A stretch of DNA of 64,000 nucleotides from Mustela lutreola (lineage: Eukaryota > Chordata > Mammalia > Carnivora > Mustelidae), in assembly GCF_030435805.1 (NCBI RefSeq), contig NC_081298.1, forward strand, positions 29,314,501 through 29,378,500, read 5' to 3'. The notes below the pieces were generated by a model. It saw only the letters and a list, made by a program, of their open reading frames with translations. It was not told the DNA's origin and searched no databases. The stretch's first letter is position 1. Each line of letters opens with the position of its first letter. A program made the translations under genes and the position numbers. This document shows, one piece after another, positions 8,661 to 18,920 of the stretch.

Positions 8661-11147
8661 AGAATTACAGACCAATATCCTTGATGAACATGGATGCAAA
8701 AATTCTCACCAAAATACTAACAAAAAGATCCAACAGTACATTAAAAGGATTATTCACTACGTCCAAGTGGGATTTATTCCAAGGCTGCAAGGTTGGTTCA
8801 ACAGCTGCAAATCAATCAACGTGATACATTAATAAAAGAAAGAACAAGAACCATATGATACTCTCAATAGATGCTGAAAAGGATTTTGACAAAGTACAGC
8901 ATCCTTTCTTGATCAAAATTCTTCAAAGTGTAGGGATAGAGGGTATATACCTCAATATCTTCAAAGCCATCTATGAAAAACCCACAGCGAAAATCATTCT
9001 CAATTGAGAAAAACTGAGAGCTTTTCTGCTAAGGTCAGAAACACGGCAGGGATGCCCATTATCACCACTGCTATTCAACATAGTACTAGAAGTCCTAGCC
9101 TCAGCAATCAGACAACAAAAAGAAATTAAAGGCATCCAAATCAGCAAAGAAGAAGTCAAACTATCCCTCTTTGCAGATGATATGATACTTTATGTGGAAA
9201 ACCCAAAGACTCACCCCAAATCTGCTAGAACTTGTACAGGAATTCAGTAAAGTGTCAGGATATAAAATCAATGCACAGAAATCTGTTGCATTTCTCTACA
9301 CCAACAACAAGACAGAAGAAAGAGAAATTAAGGAGTCAATCCCATTTACGATTTCACCCAAAACCATAAGATACCTAGAAATAAATCTAACCAAATAGGC
9401 AAAGAATCTGTACTAAGAAAACTATAAAGTACTCATGAAAGAAATTGAGGAAGACACAAAGAAATGGAAAAATGTTCCGTGCTCATGGATTGGAAGAACA
9501 AATACTGTGAAAATGTCTATGCTACCTAAAGCTATCTACACGTTTAATGCAATCCCTATCAAAATACCATCAATTTTTTTTAAGAAATGGAACAAATAAT
9601 CCTAAACTTTATATAAAACCAGGAAAAACCTCGAATAGCCAATGGAATGTTGAAAAAGAAACCCAAAGTTGGTGGCATCACAATTCCAGACTTCAAGCTC
9701 TATTACAAAGCTGTCATCATCAAGACAGCATGGTACTGGCACAAAAAGACATATAGATCAATGGAACAGAATAGAGAGCCCAGAAATAGACCCTCAACTC
9801 TATGGTCAACTAATCTTTGACAAAGCAGGAAAGAATGTCTAATGGAAAAAAGACAGTCTTTTCAACAAATGGTGTTGGGAAAATTGGATAGCCACATGCA
9901 GAAGAATGAAATTGGACCATCTTATACCACACGGAAAAATAACTCCAAATGGATGAAAGACCTCAATGTGAGAAAGGAATCCATCAAAATCCTTGAGCAG
10001 AACCCAGGTAGCAACCTTTTCAACCTCAGCCGCAGCAAATTCTTCCTAGAAACATCGCCAAAGGCAAGGGAAGCAAGGGCAAAAATGAACTATTGGGACT
10101 TCATCAAGATCAAAAACTTCTGCACAGCAAAGGGAACAGTCGACAAAACCAAAAGACAACTGACAGAATGGGAGAAGATATTTGCAAACTATATATCAGA
10201 TAAAGGGCTAGTATCCAAAATCTATAAAGAACTTATCAAACTCAACACCCAAAGAACAAATAATCCAATCAAGAAATGAGCAGAGGACATGAACAGACAT
10301 TTCTGCAAAGAATATATCCAGATGACCAACAGACACATGAAAAAGTGCTCCACATCACTTGGCATCAGGGAAATACAAATCAAAACCACAATGAGATACC
10401 ACCTCACACCAATCAGAATGACTAAAATTAACAAGTCAGGAAACAAAAGTTGCTGGCAAGGATGCGGAGAAAGGGGAACCTCCTACACTGTTGGAAGGAA
10501 TGCAAGCTGGTGCAGCCACTCTGAAAAACAGCATGGAGGTTCCTCAAAAAGTTGAAAATAGAATTACCCTATGACCCAGCAATCGCACTACTGGGTATTT
10601 ACCCAAAGATACAAATGTAGTGATCCGAAGGGGCATGTGCACACAAATGTTTAAAGCAGCAATGTCCACAACAGCCAAACTATGGAAAGAACCTAGATGT
10701 CCATCAACAGATGAATGAATAAAGAAGATGTGATATATATATATAATGGAATACTATGCGGCCACCAAAAGAAATGAAATCTTGCCATTTGCAATGAAGT
10801 GGATGGAACTAGAGGGTATTATGCTGAGCAAAATAAGTCAATCAGAGAAAGACAATTATCATATGATCTCCCTGATATGAGGAATTTGAGAAGCAAAGTG
10901 GGGGACTCGGGGGGGAGGGAAAGAAAAAAATGAAACAAGAGGGGATCAGGAGGGAGACAAACCATAAGAGAATCTTAATCTCACAAAACAAATTGACGGT
11001 TGCCAGGAGGAGAGGGGTATAGAGAAGGTGGTTGGGTTATGGATATTGGGGAGGGTATGTGCTATGGTGAGTGCTGTGAAGTGTGTAAGCCTGACGATTC
11101 ACAGACCTGTACACCTGGAGCAAATAATACATTATATGTTAATTTAA

Positions 11148-11164
11148 AAAAAAGAAAGAAAAAG
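11148..11164. repeat. Target-site duplication of the large L1, 3' copy
   Basis: It is an exact copy of 4130-4146 and directly follows the L1 3' UTR. Confidence 0.65.
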
Positions 11165-11180
11165 AACAATAACAAAAATG

Positions 11181-11522
11181 TTGGTCCAGGTGGGCCTGGC
11201 ATAATCAGGTGACTCTTTAAAAGAGGCTTCCATCTACTCAGATACTTGAAGCCCCAAAGTGTCTCTCTCCCTCTGGTGCTGGCCTTGAAGAAGCCAGCCA
11301 TGAGTTCTACTGCTGCAAGGGATTGAATTCTGCCAACAATCTCCCAGGCTACTGGATGGAATTCAGTCTGGCTGACATCTGTACCTGACCGCTATTGAGA
11401 CTGTGAGTAGAGGACCCATCTAAGCTGTGGCCAGACCCACAGAAACTGTGGAGTAGTAAGTGGGTGCTGTTTTAAGCTGCCAAACTTGTGGTGATTTGTT
11501 ATGTAGCAGCAGAAAACAAGTC
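11181..11522 (+). repeat. MaLR/MLT1-like LTR fossil, 3' part
   Basis: The order of phrases, ending in GTTTTAAGCTGCCAAACTTG then TGGTGATTTGTTATG, resembles the 3' portion of an MLT1-type LTR. It is ancient and strongly diverged, with no internal viral region seen beside it. Confidence 0.6.
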
Positions 11523-11544
11523 TGCCTTTCAGATATCCATCTTG

Positions 11545-11800
11545 TCTCTTTCCTAGGTCCTTCAAGCATTGGCTGTCCCCTTTACCAGAGGCCTGCACTG
11601 AGCACCCTTAGAAAAAAAATTACAACATGTCTCTGCTTTTCTCCATTGCCCTGACTACCTCCTAACCTACTGAGCTATGTTTACTGTTTGATGCCTCCCC
11701 ACACTCTACTAGAATATAAGCTGTTGTGAGCAGGGTCTTGTGTCTGTCTGGTTCACTGACATCTCAAGCATCTGTCCCCGGACCCTGTGCATCTTAAGAT
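11545..11800 (+). repeat. L2-like LINE 3' fragment
   Basis: CACTCTACTAGAATATAAGC, GCAGGGTCTTGTGTCTGTCT and the following GTTCACTGACATCTCAAGCA match the order of an L2 3' end. Confidence 0.6.
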
Positions 11801-12589
11801 AAGCAATTCTCGAACAGCTATCAGAGCGCCAGCCCTGCAGGGTCCATTATGCTAAGGAAATTTTATGTGCATGTATTAACTTGGGTGAGGTCAGGGTGTC
11901 CCAAGGATAGGAAGGAGGCCTTTCTGGGGCTGCCTCTAGGGTCAAGGCCTTGGCCTTCTAGTCCAGCAATGCCAATGAGCTGATTTGCGTGAGAAATAAG
12001 ACGACTCTCTGACGGGTAATCAGGTCAGCCTGAGCAGCCCCTCCGTGCTAGGCAGCTCACATGAGTGACTCAGGGTCAGCCAGGTCCTGTGACCTGTCCA
12101 GCCCCAGCAGCCACAGCATCCTCCTGGAGGAGGGTCGACAAGAGGGCTACAGTGGCTGGGGCCATGCCAGTCTTCTCTTTCCCGAGGGCAACATCTAGGG
12201 CCTGGCTGCACTGAGTCTGTTCCTTCTGACACTGGCCTCCTTTCTTCTGTGCTATTGCAAGGTGGGCTCCCCCCACCCCTGGGGAGCCCTTGGAGATGGG
12301 GTTTAACCTGCAGGAGTTATTACCAAGGGCCCTGGGGACTCACAGCTGTGGAAGGGAAGGGGTGGATACAGAATTGGGGAGAGGGAAAACTTCCATGTGG
12401 GCCTCAATTGGCCTCTGCCGAGCTCAGAGCTGAAGCAGTCCTTCACAGTTGCCCACTGTGGGGCCAGATCGGTATTGGAGGTCAGCCACCTGGGAAGGGT
12501 GTGATCTTGGGCCAGGCTACTCTCTGCCACTGAGGAAGACCCTGGCTGGTTGACAGCCAAAGTCTTCCTACTGGGGGTAAGTCCCCTCT
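11801..12589. other. Unique sequence upstream of OXT
   Basis: No exon or repeat is recognised. Two GC-rich open frames (12020-12276 minus, 12249-12533 plus) overlap and have no family features. They are treated as chance. Confidence 0.4.
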
Positions 12590-12726
12590 CCTTTTTTTTT
12601 TTTTTTTTAAAGGATTTATTTATTTATTTAAGTAATCTCTACATCCAATGTGAGGCTCAAACTCATGACCCTGAGATCATGACCTGAGGAGAAACCAAGA
12701 GTGGAACTGAGCCACCGGCGGGTCCC
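12590..12726 (-). repeat. Old tRNA-derived SINE
   Basis: A T-run, AAGTAATCTCTACATCCAAT, AACTCATGACCCTGAG and a GAGCCACCGGCGGGTCCC end mark a diverged reverse copy of the older SINE type. Confidence 0.8.
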
Positions 12727-12845
12727 TTCTTGAAGGACAATGGGTGCTGAGCTTCTCCCTCTTCATGACATTGACTAACATCCCCTCCACGGAGGCACTC
12801 TTTTTTTTATCTGTAATTATATTCATTTAAAGATACATTAAAGAT

Positions 12846-13022
12846 GCGGGGTGCCTGGGTGGCTCAGTTGGTTAAGATTTGCATTCTGCTTAGGTCAGGA
12901 TCTCAGGGTCCTGGATGGAGCATCAAAGTTTCAGGCTCTGCTTCTCCCTCTGCCTGCCACTCCCCCTGCTTATGCAAGCTCTCTCTCTCTCTCTGAAAGG
13001 AAAAAAATAAAATCTTTTTTAA
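12846..13022 (+). mobile_element. CAN-type SINE
   Basis: It has the head GGGGTGCCTGGGTGGCTCAG and the tail AAAAAAATAAAATCTTTTTT. It is the first of four + SINEs in 870 bp. Confidence 0.9.
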
Positions 13023-13036
13023 CAAATTACAAAAGA

Positions 13037-13218
13037 GGGGCACCTGCGTGGCTCAGTGGGTTAAGCCTCTGCCTTCAGCTCAGGTCATCTCAGGGTCCTA
13101 GATAAAGCCCCACATCGGGCTCTCTGCTCAGCAGGGACACTGCTTCCCCCCCTCTCTCTGCCTGCCTCTCTGCCTACTTGTGATCTCTCTGTCAAATAAA
13201 TAAATAAAATCTTTTTAA
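13037..13218 (+). mobile_element. CAN-type SINE, serial insertion copy 1
   Basis: It has the head GGGGCACCTGCGTGGCTCAG. AAATTACAAAAGAGG precedes it (13024-13038) and recurs after it (13219-13233). Confidence 0.93.
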
Positions 13219-13231
13219 AAATTACAAAAGA

Positions 13232-13421
13232 GGGGCGCCTGGGTGGCTCAGTGGGTTAAGCCTCTGCCTTCGGCTCAGGTCATGATCTCAGGGTCCTGGA
13301 ATGGAGCCCCAAGTCGAGCTTTCTGCTCAGCAGGGAGCCTGCTTCCCCCTCACTCTCTGCCTGCCTCTCTGCCTCCTTGTGATCTCTGTCTGTCAAATAA
13401 ATAAATAAAATCTTTTTTAAA
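13232..13421 (+). mobile_element. CAN-type SINE, serial insertion copy 2
   Basis: It has the head GGGGCGCCTGGGTGGCTCAG. The left flank repeat at 13219-13233 recurs on the right as AAATTACAAAAGA at 13422-13434, so three copies of one target site bracket two SINEs. Confidence 0.93.
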
Positions 13422-13524
13422 AAATTACAAAAGAAACTAAGTGTATTTATATTCAGGAATCAAAATGTTAAAACAAATCTGTGATATATTTAAATATGCT
13501 TCTTTACTTAAAACCTTAGATACA

Positions 13525-13712
13525 AGGGCACCTGGGTGGCTCAGATGGTTAAGTTTCTGCCTTGGGTACAGATCATGATCCCAGGCGCTTGGGATCAAGT
13601 CCGGCATCGGGCTCACTGCTCAGGCGGGGAGCCTGCTTCTCCCTCTCCCACTCCCCCCTGCTTGTGTTCCCTCTCTCGCTCTCTGTGTGTCAAATAAATA
13701 AAGTCTTAAATA
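13525..13712 (+). mobile_element. CAN-type SINE upstream of OXT
   Basis: It has the head GGGCACCTGGGTGGCTCAG and the tail CAAATAAATAAAGTCTTAAA. It ends about 0.73 kb before the OXT TATA-like box and marks the distal limit of the repeat-free OXT promoter. Confidence 0.9.
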
Positions 13713-14300
13713 AAACATTAGCTAAGATCTGGTGGCAGAGCTGGGAATTAACTATCATTAACTGCCATAATGTCAAAGGGATGAGTCTAACAACATTTAG
13801 AGACACTTGCCATAGCTGTGATGTGATGGGAGAATAGCTGTCATTTGATGTGTGACAAAGCCACAAGGGCTGCAAATTCCACGGTGGCTAGTTGACCTCC
13901 CCATATTTGAAGCAAAAGGTTACATTTCAGTTACAGGTTAAAGAAAATAAAGATCTTTCCCTATTCCAGTTCCAGGTGCAGGGGTGTAGGTGTGGGTATG
14001 AGGGTGGAAGATGGGTCCCAGGAAATTGGGGTTCGAGCGGAGGAAGCTCCCTAACAAAAGAGACAAGATTGCTGCGCAACCAGCCAAGAAGGAGAGATGG
14101 GGAGTCCTGCCCACCCTCCTCTGGCCTGGAGGGGTCCAAGTGTCTGCTCTGTAATCCTTCCCCCACCATACTGGGAAGCCAGCTACATAGTTCTGGTTGG
14201 GCTGCAGACCTTCATGCTCCCTGCCCCACTCCAGGTGGCCCAGGCCACCCGCCCCCGCACGGCCTTGTCTTCTACCTCCCCTGCCCCCAGTCCATCAGCC
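13713..14300. other. OXT: Repeat-free OXT upstream region
   Basis: This stretch contains no SINE or LINE and becomes steadily more GC-rich toward the gene. It is the likely proximal regulatory region of OXT. No single site is claimed beyond those listed separately. Confidence 0.5.
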
Positions 14301-14305
14301 GCTGT

Positions 14306-14321
14306 GGTGACGGTGACCTGG
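14306..14321 (+). promoter_or_regulatory. OXT: Composite hormone-response-like element of OXT
   Basis: GGTGACGGTGACCTGG contains two TGAC half-sites about 150-160 bp before the likely start of transcription. In other mammals OXT has a composite nuclear-receptor element (GGTGACC plus TGACC) at about this distance. The match by position and half-site is seen; function is inferred. Confidence 0.6.
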
Positions 14322-14439
14322 CCAGGCCGCTGCAAATAAGGGGGCGCGCCGGGCGCCCAGGGTCTGACCCGCAGCGACCAGCTGTGACCAGCCATGCGGC
14401 GGCCCTCTTAGCCAGCGCTCCGCCCGCGCGGCCAGGGCC

Positions 14440-14448
14440 ATTAAAAGG
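14440..14448 (+). promoter_or_regulatory. OXT: OXT TATA-like box
   Basis: ATTAAAAGG lies 63 bp before the ATG. Transcription should start near 14468, giving a 5' UTR of about 35 bases, which matches the short OXT leader known in mammals. Confidence 0.8.
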
Positions 14449-14502
14449 CGGGTCCCGCAGGCACCGCCGCAGCAGCCGCCCCCGACCCAGCGCACCCGCA
14501 CC

Positions 14503-15155
14503 ATGGCTGGCCCCAGCCTCGCCTGCTGCCTGCTGGGCCTCCTCGCCCTGACCTCCGCCTGCTACATCCAGAACTGCCCCCTGGGCGGCAAGAGGGCTGC
14601 GCTGGACCTCGATGTGCGCCAGGTGAGCCCGGGCCGCGTCTCGCCGCCCCTGCCCGCCCCGGGGTCGGGGGACTTTAGGGGACCCGCGTCCCCTTCCCGC
14701 GACCGCGGCCCCCGACCTCGCTCAGCCCTCGCTCATCTGCCCCTGCCCTCCCGCCAGTGTCTCCCTTGCGGCCCTGGGGGCAAAGGGCGCTGTTTCGGGC
14801 CCAGCATCTGCTGCGGCGACGAGCTGGGCTGCTTCGTGGGCACCAACGAGGCGCTGCGCTGCCAGGAGGAGAACTACCTGCCGTCGCCCTGCCAGTCGGG
14901 CCACCAGCCGTGCGGGAGCGGGGGCCGCTGCGCCGCCGCCGGCATCTGCTGCAGCCCGGGTGAGCGCGGGCCGGGGCCGGGGAGCGGAGACCCGGCAGGG
15001 GCCGGCACCGGGGACCGGGGACCTGGAGGGGGCCGGGGACCGAGGACCCGGGGATGGGAGCCAGCGGGACGGGCCCTGACTCGGCGCCTCTCCTTCCAGA
15101 CGGCTGCCGCGCCGACCCCGCCTGCGACCCCGAGGCCGCCTTTTCCCAGCGCTGA
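14503..15155 (+). CDS. OXT: Oxytocin-neurophysin I precursor
   Basis: Three coding exons are joined: 14503-14622, 14758-14959 and 15100-15155, all with GT/AG borders (phases 0 and 1). They give 125 residues, the usual mammalian length. Order: signal peptide (1-19); oxytocin CYIQNCPLG (20-28); amidation and cleavage site GKR (29-31); neurophysin I (32-125) with all 14 conserved cysteines in the [19 protein letters not shown] pattern. The product is made in magnocellular hypothalamic neurons, cleaved in secretory granules and released from the posterior pituitary. The neurophysin part carries the hormone through the pathway. The ATG is the first after the TATA-like box. Exon 2 is nearly identical to AVP exon 2. 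The final residues [20 protein letters not shown] are OXT-specific. Its neighbour AVP is convergent. Confidence 0.98.
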
Positions 15156-15199
15156 GCCGGATGGCCCCGACGGTGGTGCAACACCACGAGAAATCATGA

Positions 15200-15210
15200 A
15201 ATAAAATAAA
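15200..15210 (+). terminator. OXT: OXT polyadenylation signals
   Basis: Two overlapping AATAAA hexamers (15200-15205 and 15205-15210) lie 45-50 bp after the stop codon, giving a very short 3' UTR as expected for OXT. Confidence 0.9.
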
Positions 15211-16290
15211 GCAGTTTTCCCCCTCTAACTCGACTGGCGTCTTGGTGTCGGAATGGGAGGGAGGGTACTGGGGGAGCCCCGACGGTCGCGCCTGGAGGAA
15301 GCCGGCGTCTCTGACTCTGGGCGTCTGAGCGCACTTTTCCAGCCCCGCAATCCCGCAGCGGGGGGTGAGGGAGGGGAGGACAGCAGGACCCGCTTCGAGG
15401 GAGAGGGTAATAGACCCCAGCTTCCCGCTCCAAACAGAGCTGGGAATCTACAGCAGGTGGATTAAGAGGAACTTTCAAAGAACCGAAAGGATAGGGCGAG
15501 TTGGGCCGGACAAGGAACAAGAGGAAGAGGAAGGAGCCCCAGGGACGGGTGAATGACTTCCCTACGTTTGGAGTGAGGCTTGAGCCCCACCTGAGGGCTG
15601 GGTTTGGGGCTCCGGAGGCTGGGTTTCCAAGGAGAGGGACTCCAGGCCACAGGAGACCGCCGGGACTCAGAGGTGCCAGGCCGCGGTGCACCCAGCTGTG
15701 GCCAGCTCCTTCCTCTGCAGTGGAGGAACTGGGCAGGACTCGGGACCCTGCAGGACAGGAGTTCCGGAGAGCCCACCGCCACAGAAATGACCACAAAGCA
15801 TGCTGCCCTTTACTTACCCATGCCACTGGGCAAGCAGTTTCAGAAGGTGCAGACCACATTCCCAGGCCTAGTAAAACAGGAACAGATCACTCTCGTGTGA
15901 GAAAAAAGATAATTTCTATGGCTTTCTCTCACACTGGAGGCCGCAGAGCACTGCCCCATGGCAGTATGTGGAGAGAGAAAAAATGTGCTGAAGAGGACTG
16001 TAAGATTTTCTTTAAATAAATTACCAAAACAGGGAAAACTAAGCTATGGTGCTAAGAAGTCTTGAGTAGGGTGGTAACTGAAGGGGGTCCAAGAGCAGCT
16101 CAGGGGTGCAGTCATATCCTGCTTCCTGACCCGCCAGCTGGTGAAACAGGAGTGTTCATTTGTGGAAAATATAACCCAGCATGCTCGTGATTTGACTTTT
16201 TATATGTATATAATATGCAAATTAAAGTTTTGGAAAAGGAAAAAAATATCATACTGCTGAAATGTATGGAGAGAATAGAGATGAGGCTTT
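15211..16290. other. Unique OXT 3' flank
   Basis: No repeat or exon is recognised. Open frames such as 15501-16019 (+) and 15194-15859 (-) come from GC-rich sequence, overlap each other on opposite strands and show no domain. The segment is the OXT end of the OXT-AVP intergenic region. Confidence 0.5.
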
Positions 16291-16297
16291 TGGAGTT

Positions 16298-16428
16298 GTT
16301 GTTTTTTTTTTTTTTAAGTGCTTATCATTTCGTTCTTCTAAAGTAATCCATATATCCAATGTGGAGCTCAAACTCATGAACCCGAAATCAAGTCTCATGC
16401 TCCAAGGACTGAGCCAGCCAGGAGTCTC
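16298..16428 (-). repeat. Old tRNA-derived SINE
   Basis: A T-run, AAAGTAATCCATATATCCAA, GGAGCTCAAACTCATGAAC and GAGCCAGCCAGGAGTCTC mark a diverged reverse copy. Confidence 0.8.
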
Positions 16429-16499
16429 TGAGATGAGACTTTTGAAAACCCCTGTGGCCTATAGCAATCTGGACTACAGTTTTTTCTTTTTTTTCCTTT

Positions 16500-16712
16500 G
16501 CTTTTTTTTTTTTTTTTTTTTTTTGCTTTGAATTTATTGATTTGTTCTTAGATTTCACATATTAGTGAAACCACATGTAGTTTATCTTTTTCTGTCTGAC
16601 TTATTTCATTTAGCTTAACACCCTCTGTGTTGGTCCATCTGTGTTGTCACAAATGGCAAACTCTCACCCACCCTTTTTCATGGCTGAGTAATATTTCACC
16701 ATATAGACCAAG
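16500..16712 (-). repeat. L1 3' fragment, antisense
   Basis: TTCACATATTAGTGAAACCA, TCTGTCTGACTTATTTCATT and ATGGCTGAGTAATATTTCAC are antisense L1 3' UTR phrases. A T24 tract starts it. Confidence 0.8.
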
Positions 16713-16753
16713 GTTCCTTTTTTTTTTTTTTTTTTTTTTAAGATTTTTATTTA

Positions 16754-16936
16754 GGGGTGCCTTGGTGGCTCAGTCTGTTAAGTGTCTGCCTTTGGCTCAG
16801 GTCATGATCTCAGGATCCTGGAATCAAGGCCCACATTGGGCTCCTTGCTCAGTGGGAAGCCTGCTTCTCCCTCTGCCTGCTGTTCCCCCTGCTTGTCCTC
16901 ACTCTCTCTCTCTGACAAATAAATAATATCTTTTTA
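16754..16936 (+). mobile_element. CAN-type SINE in a T-rich SINE tail
   Basis: It has the head GGGGTGCCTTGGTGGCTCAG and the tail ACAAATAAATAATATCTTTT. It is preceded by a long T-run plus AAGATTTTTATTT, the reverse tail of another SINE, which marks a nested insertion. Confidence 0.9.
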
Positions 16937-16952
16937 AAAATAATAAAAAAGT

Positions 16953-17140
16953 GGGGTGCCTGGGTGGCTCAGTGGGTTAAAGCCTCTATCTTTGGCTCAG
17001 GTCATGATCTCAGGTTCCTGGGATTGAGCCCTGCATTGGGCTCTCTGCTCAGCAGGGAGCTTGCTTCCTCCTCTCCCTCTGCCTGCCTCTCTGCCTCCTT
17101 GTGATCTCTGTCTGTCAAATAAATAAATAAAATCTTTTTA
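16953..17140 (+). mobile_element. CAN-type SINE
   Basis: It has the head GGGGTGCCTGGGTGGCTCAG and the tail CAAATAAATAAATAAAATCT. It directly follows the preceding SINE with a 17-bp A-rich spacer. Confidence 0.92.
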
Positions 17141-17947
17141 AAGAAATAAGATAATAAAAAGATAAAAAACAAATATTTTTATTTATTCATTTGAATGTAT
17201 ACTACAGAGTGACAGATCTGTGCTTTGCCAAGCTGGAATGTCCCCTTCTGCCTTAGCAGGAACTCTGGGATCTCCCCCGCCACCTCTTTCTCTCCCCTGA
17301 GTACCTTGGGGTGCCAGCCCAGCTGTCCCCACCCTAGGAGAGAATTCGGGTCCCCTCACCCACTCAGGCACCCACTTCACTGTCCCACTCTTTCCCTAGA
17401 ATCCAAAGGTGAACAGTGTTTTCGGGCCACAAAACACAGGGTCAGATTGACATGTATTTTCCTGGGTATGTCCCCGAGGTAGCATCAAGCTGGGCCTGGT
17501 GGCCAGAAGGCTACAGAAGCAAGCTTGTTACCATTCTTCCTTCTTCTTGTTTTCTCAGTCCCACAGCCTTTGGTCCTTGTTGAATGACTCCTTCAAACCT
17601 CCCAAGTGCTTGGAGGCTTGTCCAGGGCAGTGGTTCCCAGCTCCCACTTTGTGTAGCTTTGTTCTTTGTCCTTTTACTACTTGGAAATGAAATTCCTAGA
17701 GAATATGCCCACCTACGTACGATTTCCAAAAACAAGTAATTAGTCTTAGCAGTAAGATAGAGAAAAGGAAAGTAAAAAGTAATATTACTTTAATATGTGA
17801 CTAAACAGGCAAGCCTATGCTAGGTGACACGCACACAACATAGCAGAGCAAATATAATAACGAGAGATTGGAACCCATTCCCTACAACAAGTTCAGGCAA
17901 ACAAAAAGTTGAGAAAAAGGGCAACGAGGATCAATACTCTCTTTTGT
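17141..17947. other. Unique intergenic sequence
   Basis: No gene or named repeat is recognised between OXT and AVP in this stretch. Confidence 0.45.
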
Positions 17948-18050
17948 GGGGCGCCTGGCTGGCTCAGTCAATGGAGCATGAGAATCTTGACCTTGGGGTC
18001 ATGTGTTTAGTTCAAGTTGCATGTTCGGAGTAGGGCTTCTTTAAAAAAAA
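17948..18050 (+). repeat. Older tRNA-derived SINE (short form)
   Basis: The head GGGGCGCCTGGCTGGCTCAG is followed by GGGGTCATGTGTTTAGTTCA-like B-box sequence and a short TTCTTTAAAAAAAAA tail. There is no CT-rich body, as in the older SINE subtype. Confidence 0.85.
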
Positions 18051-18056
18051 ATTCTT

Positions 18057-18255
18057 AGGGACGCCTGAGTGGCTCAGTTGGTTGGGCAGCTGCCTTCGGC
18101 TCAGGTCATGATCCCAGCGTTCTGGGATCGAGTCCCACATTGGGCTCCTTGCTTGGCAGGGAGCCTGCTTCTCCCTCTGCCTCTGCCTGCCATTCTGTCT
18201 GCCTGTGCTTGCTCTCTCCCCTTCTCTCTCTCTGATAAATAAATAAAATCTTTAA
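18057..18255 (+). mobile_element. CAN-type SINE
   Basis: It has the head GGGACGCCTGAGTGGCTCAG and the tail GATAAATAAATAAAATCTTT. AAAAATTCTTAGGG occurs on both sides (about 18046-18060 and 18261-18274). Confidence 0.92.
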
Positions 18256-18270
18256 AAAAAAAAATTCTTA

Positions 18271-18445
18271 GGGGTGCCTGGGTGACTCAGTCGGTTAGGC
18301 ATCTGCCTTCCACTCGAATTATGATCCCAAGGTGCTGGGACTGATTCCTCCTTGGGGTGAGCCTGTTTCTCTCTCTCCTCCCTGTTCCGACTCTTTTCTC
18401 TACATCTGTCTCTCTCTCAAATAAATAAATACAATGTTTAAAAAA
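18271..18445 (+). mobile_element. CAN-type SINE
   Basis: The head GGGGTGCCTGGGTGACTCAG directly follows the duplicated AAATTCTTA. The tail is CAAATAAATAAATACAATGT. It is the third of four + SINEs in tandem. Confidence 0.88.
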
Positions 18446-18464
18446 ATTTTTTTAATTCTCTTTT

Positions 18465-18670
18465 GGGACTCCTGGGTGGCTCAGTCAGCTAAGCAGTTAA
18501 GTGCCTGCTTCGGTTCAGGTCATGATCCCAGGGTCCTGGGATTGAGGCTCGCTTCCAGCTTCCTGCTCAGCCAGGAGCCTGCTTCTCCCTCTCCCTCTGC
18601 CACTTCCCTGCTTGTGTTCCCTCTCTCCCTATCTCTCTGTTCCAAAAAAAAAAAAAAAAAAAAAAAAAAA
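18465..18670 (+). mobile_element. CAN-type SINE with long A tail
   Basis: It has the head GGGACTCCTGGGTGGCTCAG and a pure A tail of about 27 bases at 18644-18670. This tail suggests a young copy. Confidence 0.9.
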
Positions 18671-18920
18671 GTGTGTTAATTTTAAAATAAATAAATAAAT
18701 AAAACAAAAAATTCTTTTTTGTGTCACAAGAAATAGACAGACTCAGATATCCATGAATTGCAAAGAGTGCACTCATGGAACACTTGGGGAAATTTGAATA
18801 GTCCCTGAATACTTGATGGTACAAATATATTGTTGAGTTTCAGTTTGCAGCTTGTGTATGTGACAACAGTCTGTGGTCATGGGTTTTGTTGTTGTTTTTT
18901 TAAAATTAATTATTGTATTA

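Larger units (their letters stand above)
6542..10570 (+). pseudogene. L1 ORF2 (endonuclease/reverse transcriptase), broken
   Basis: The start region reads as the usual ORF2 N-terminus (TLNVNGLNAPNKRHRVSEG) near 6574. Endonuclease motifs follow: VVGDFNTPL at about 7202 and [10 protein letters not shown] at about 7460. The reverse transcriptase has [10 protein letters not shown] at about 8188 and the catalytic FADD core with MILYVE at about 9170-9200. The longest open segment is 7300-8241 (313 codons). Stops, frame changes and two SINEs separate the rest. A functional ORF2 is about 1275 codons. Confidence 0.9.
4147..11147 (+). mobile_element. Near full-span but broken carnivore L1
   Basis: It starts with GGGAGGAGTCAAGATGGCAG, the usual L1 5' UTR opening. 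It then has a 5' UTR to about 6120, an ORF1 remnant, an ORF2 region, and a 3' UTR ending TTATATGTTAATTT. Three SINEs interrupt it (5355-5559, 6708-6898, 8380-8660), and simple repeats have grown at 5804-5839, 5936-5977 and 6630-6673. ORF1 is cut to about 93 codons and ORF2 is split over several frames, so it cannot move on its own. The 5' end and the matching 17-bp flanks suggest a complete original insertion. Confidence 0.92.

Noticed and set aside
12846-13712. Regularly spaced repeats that could suggest a CRISPR-like array
   Set aside because: The units are about 190-bp SINEs with poly(A) tails and target-site duplications in mammalian DNA.
14675-15197. Long open frames antisense to OXT
   Set aside because: They are shadows of GC-rich OXT exons and introns, with no start context or family.
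15194-16019. Overlapping frames of 172 and 221 codons downstream of OXT
   Set aside because: They overlap on opposite strands, have no recognisable domain and are only as long as GC-rich DNA gives by chance.
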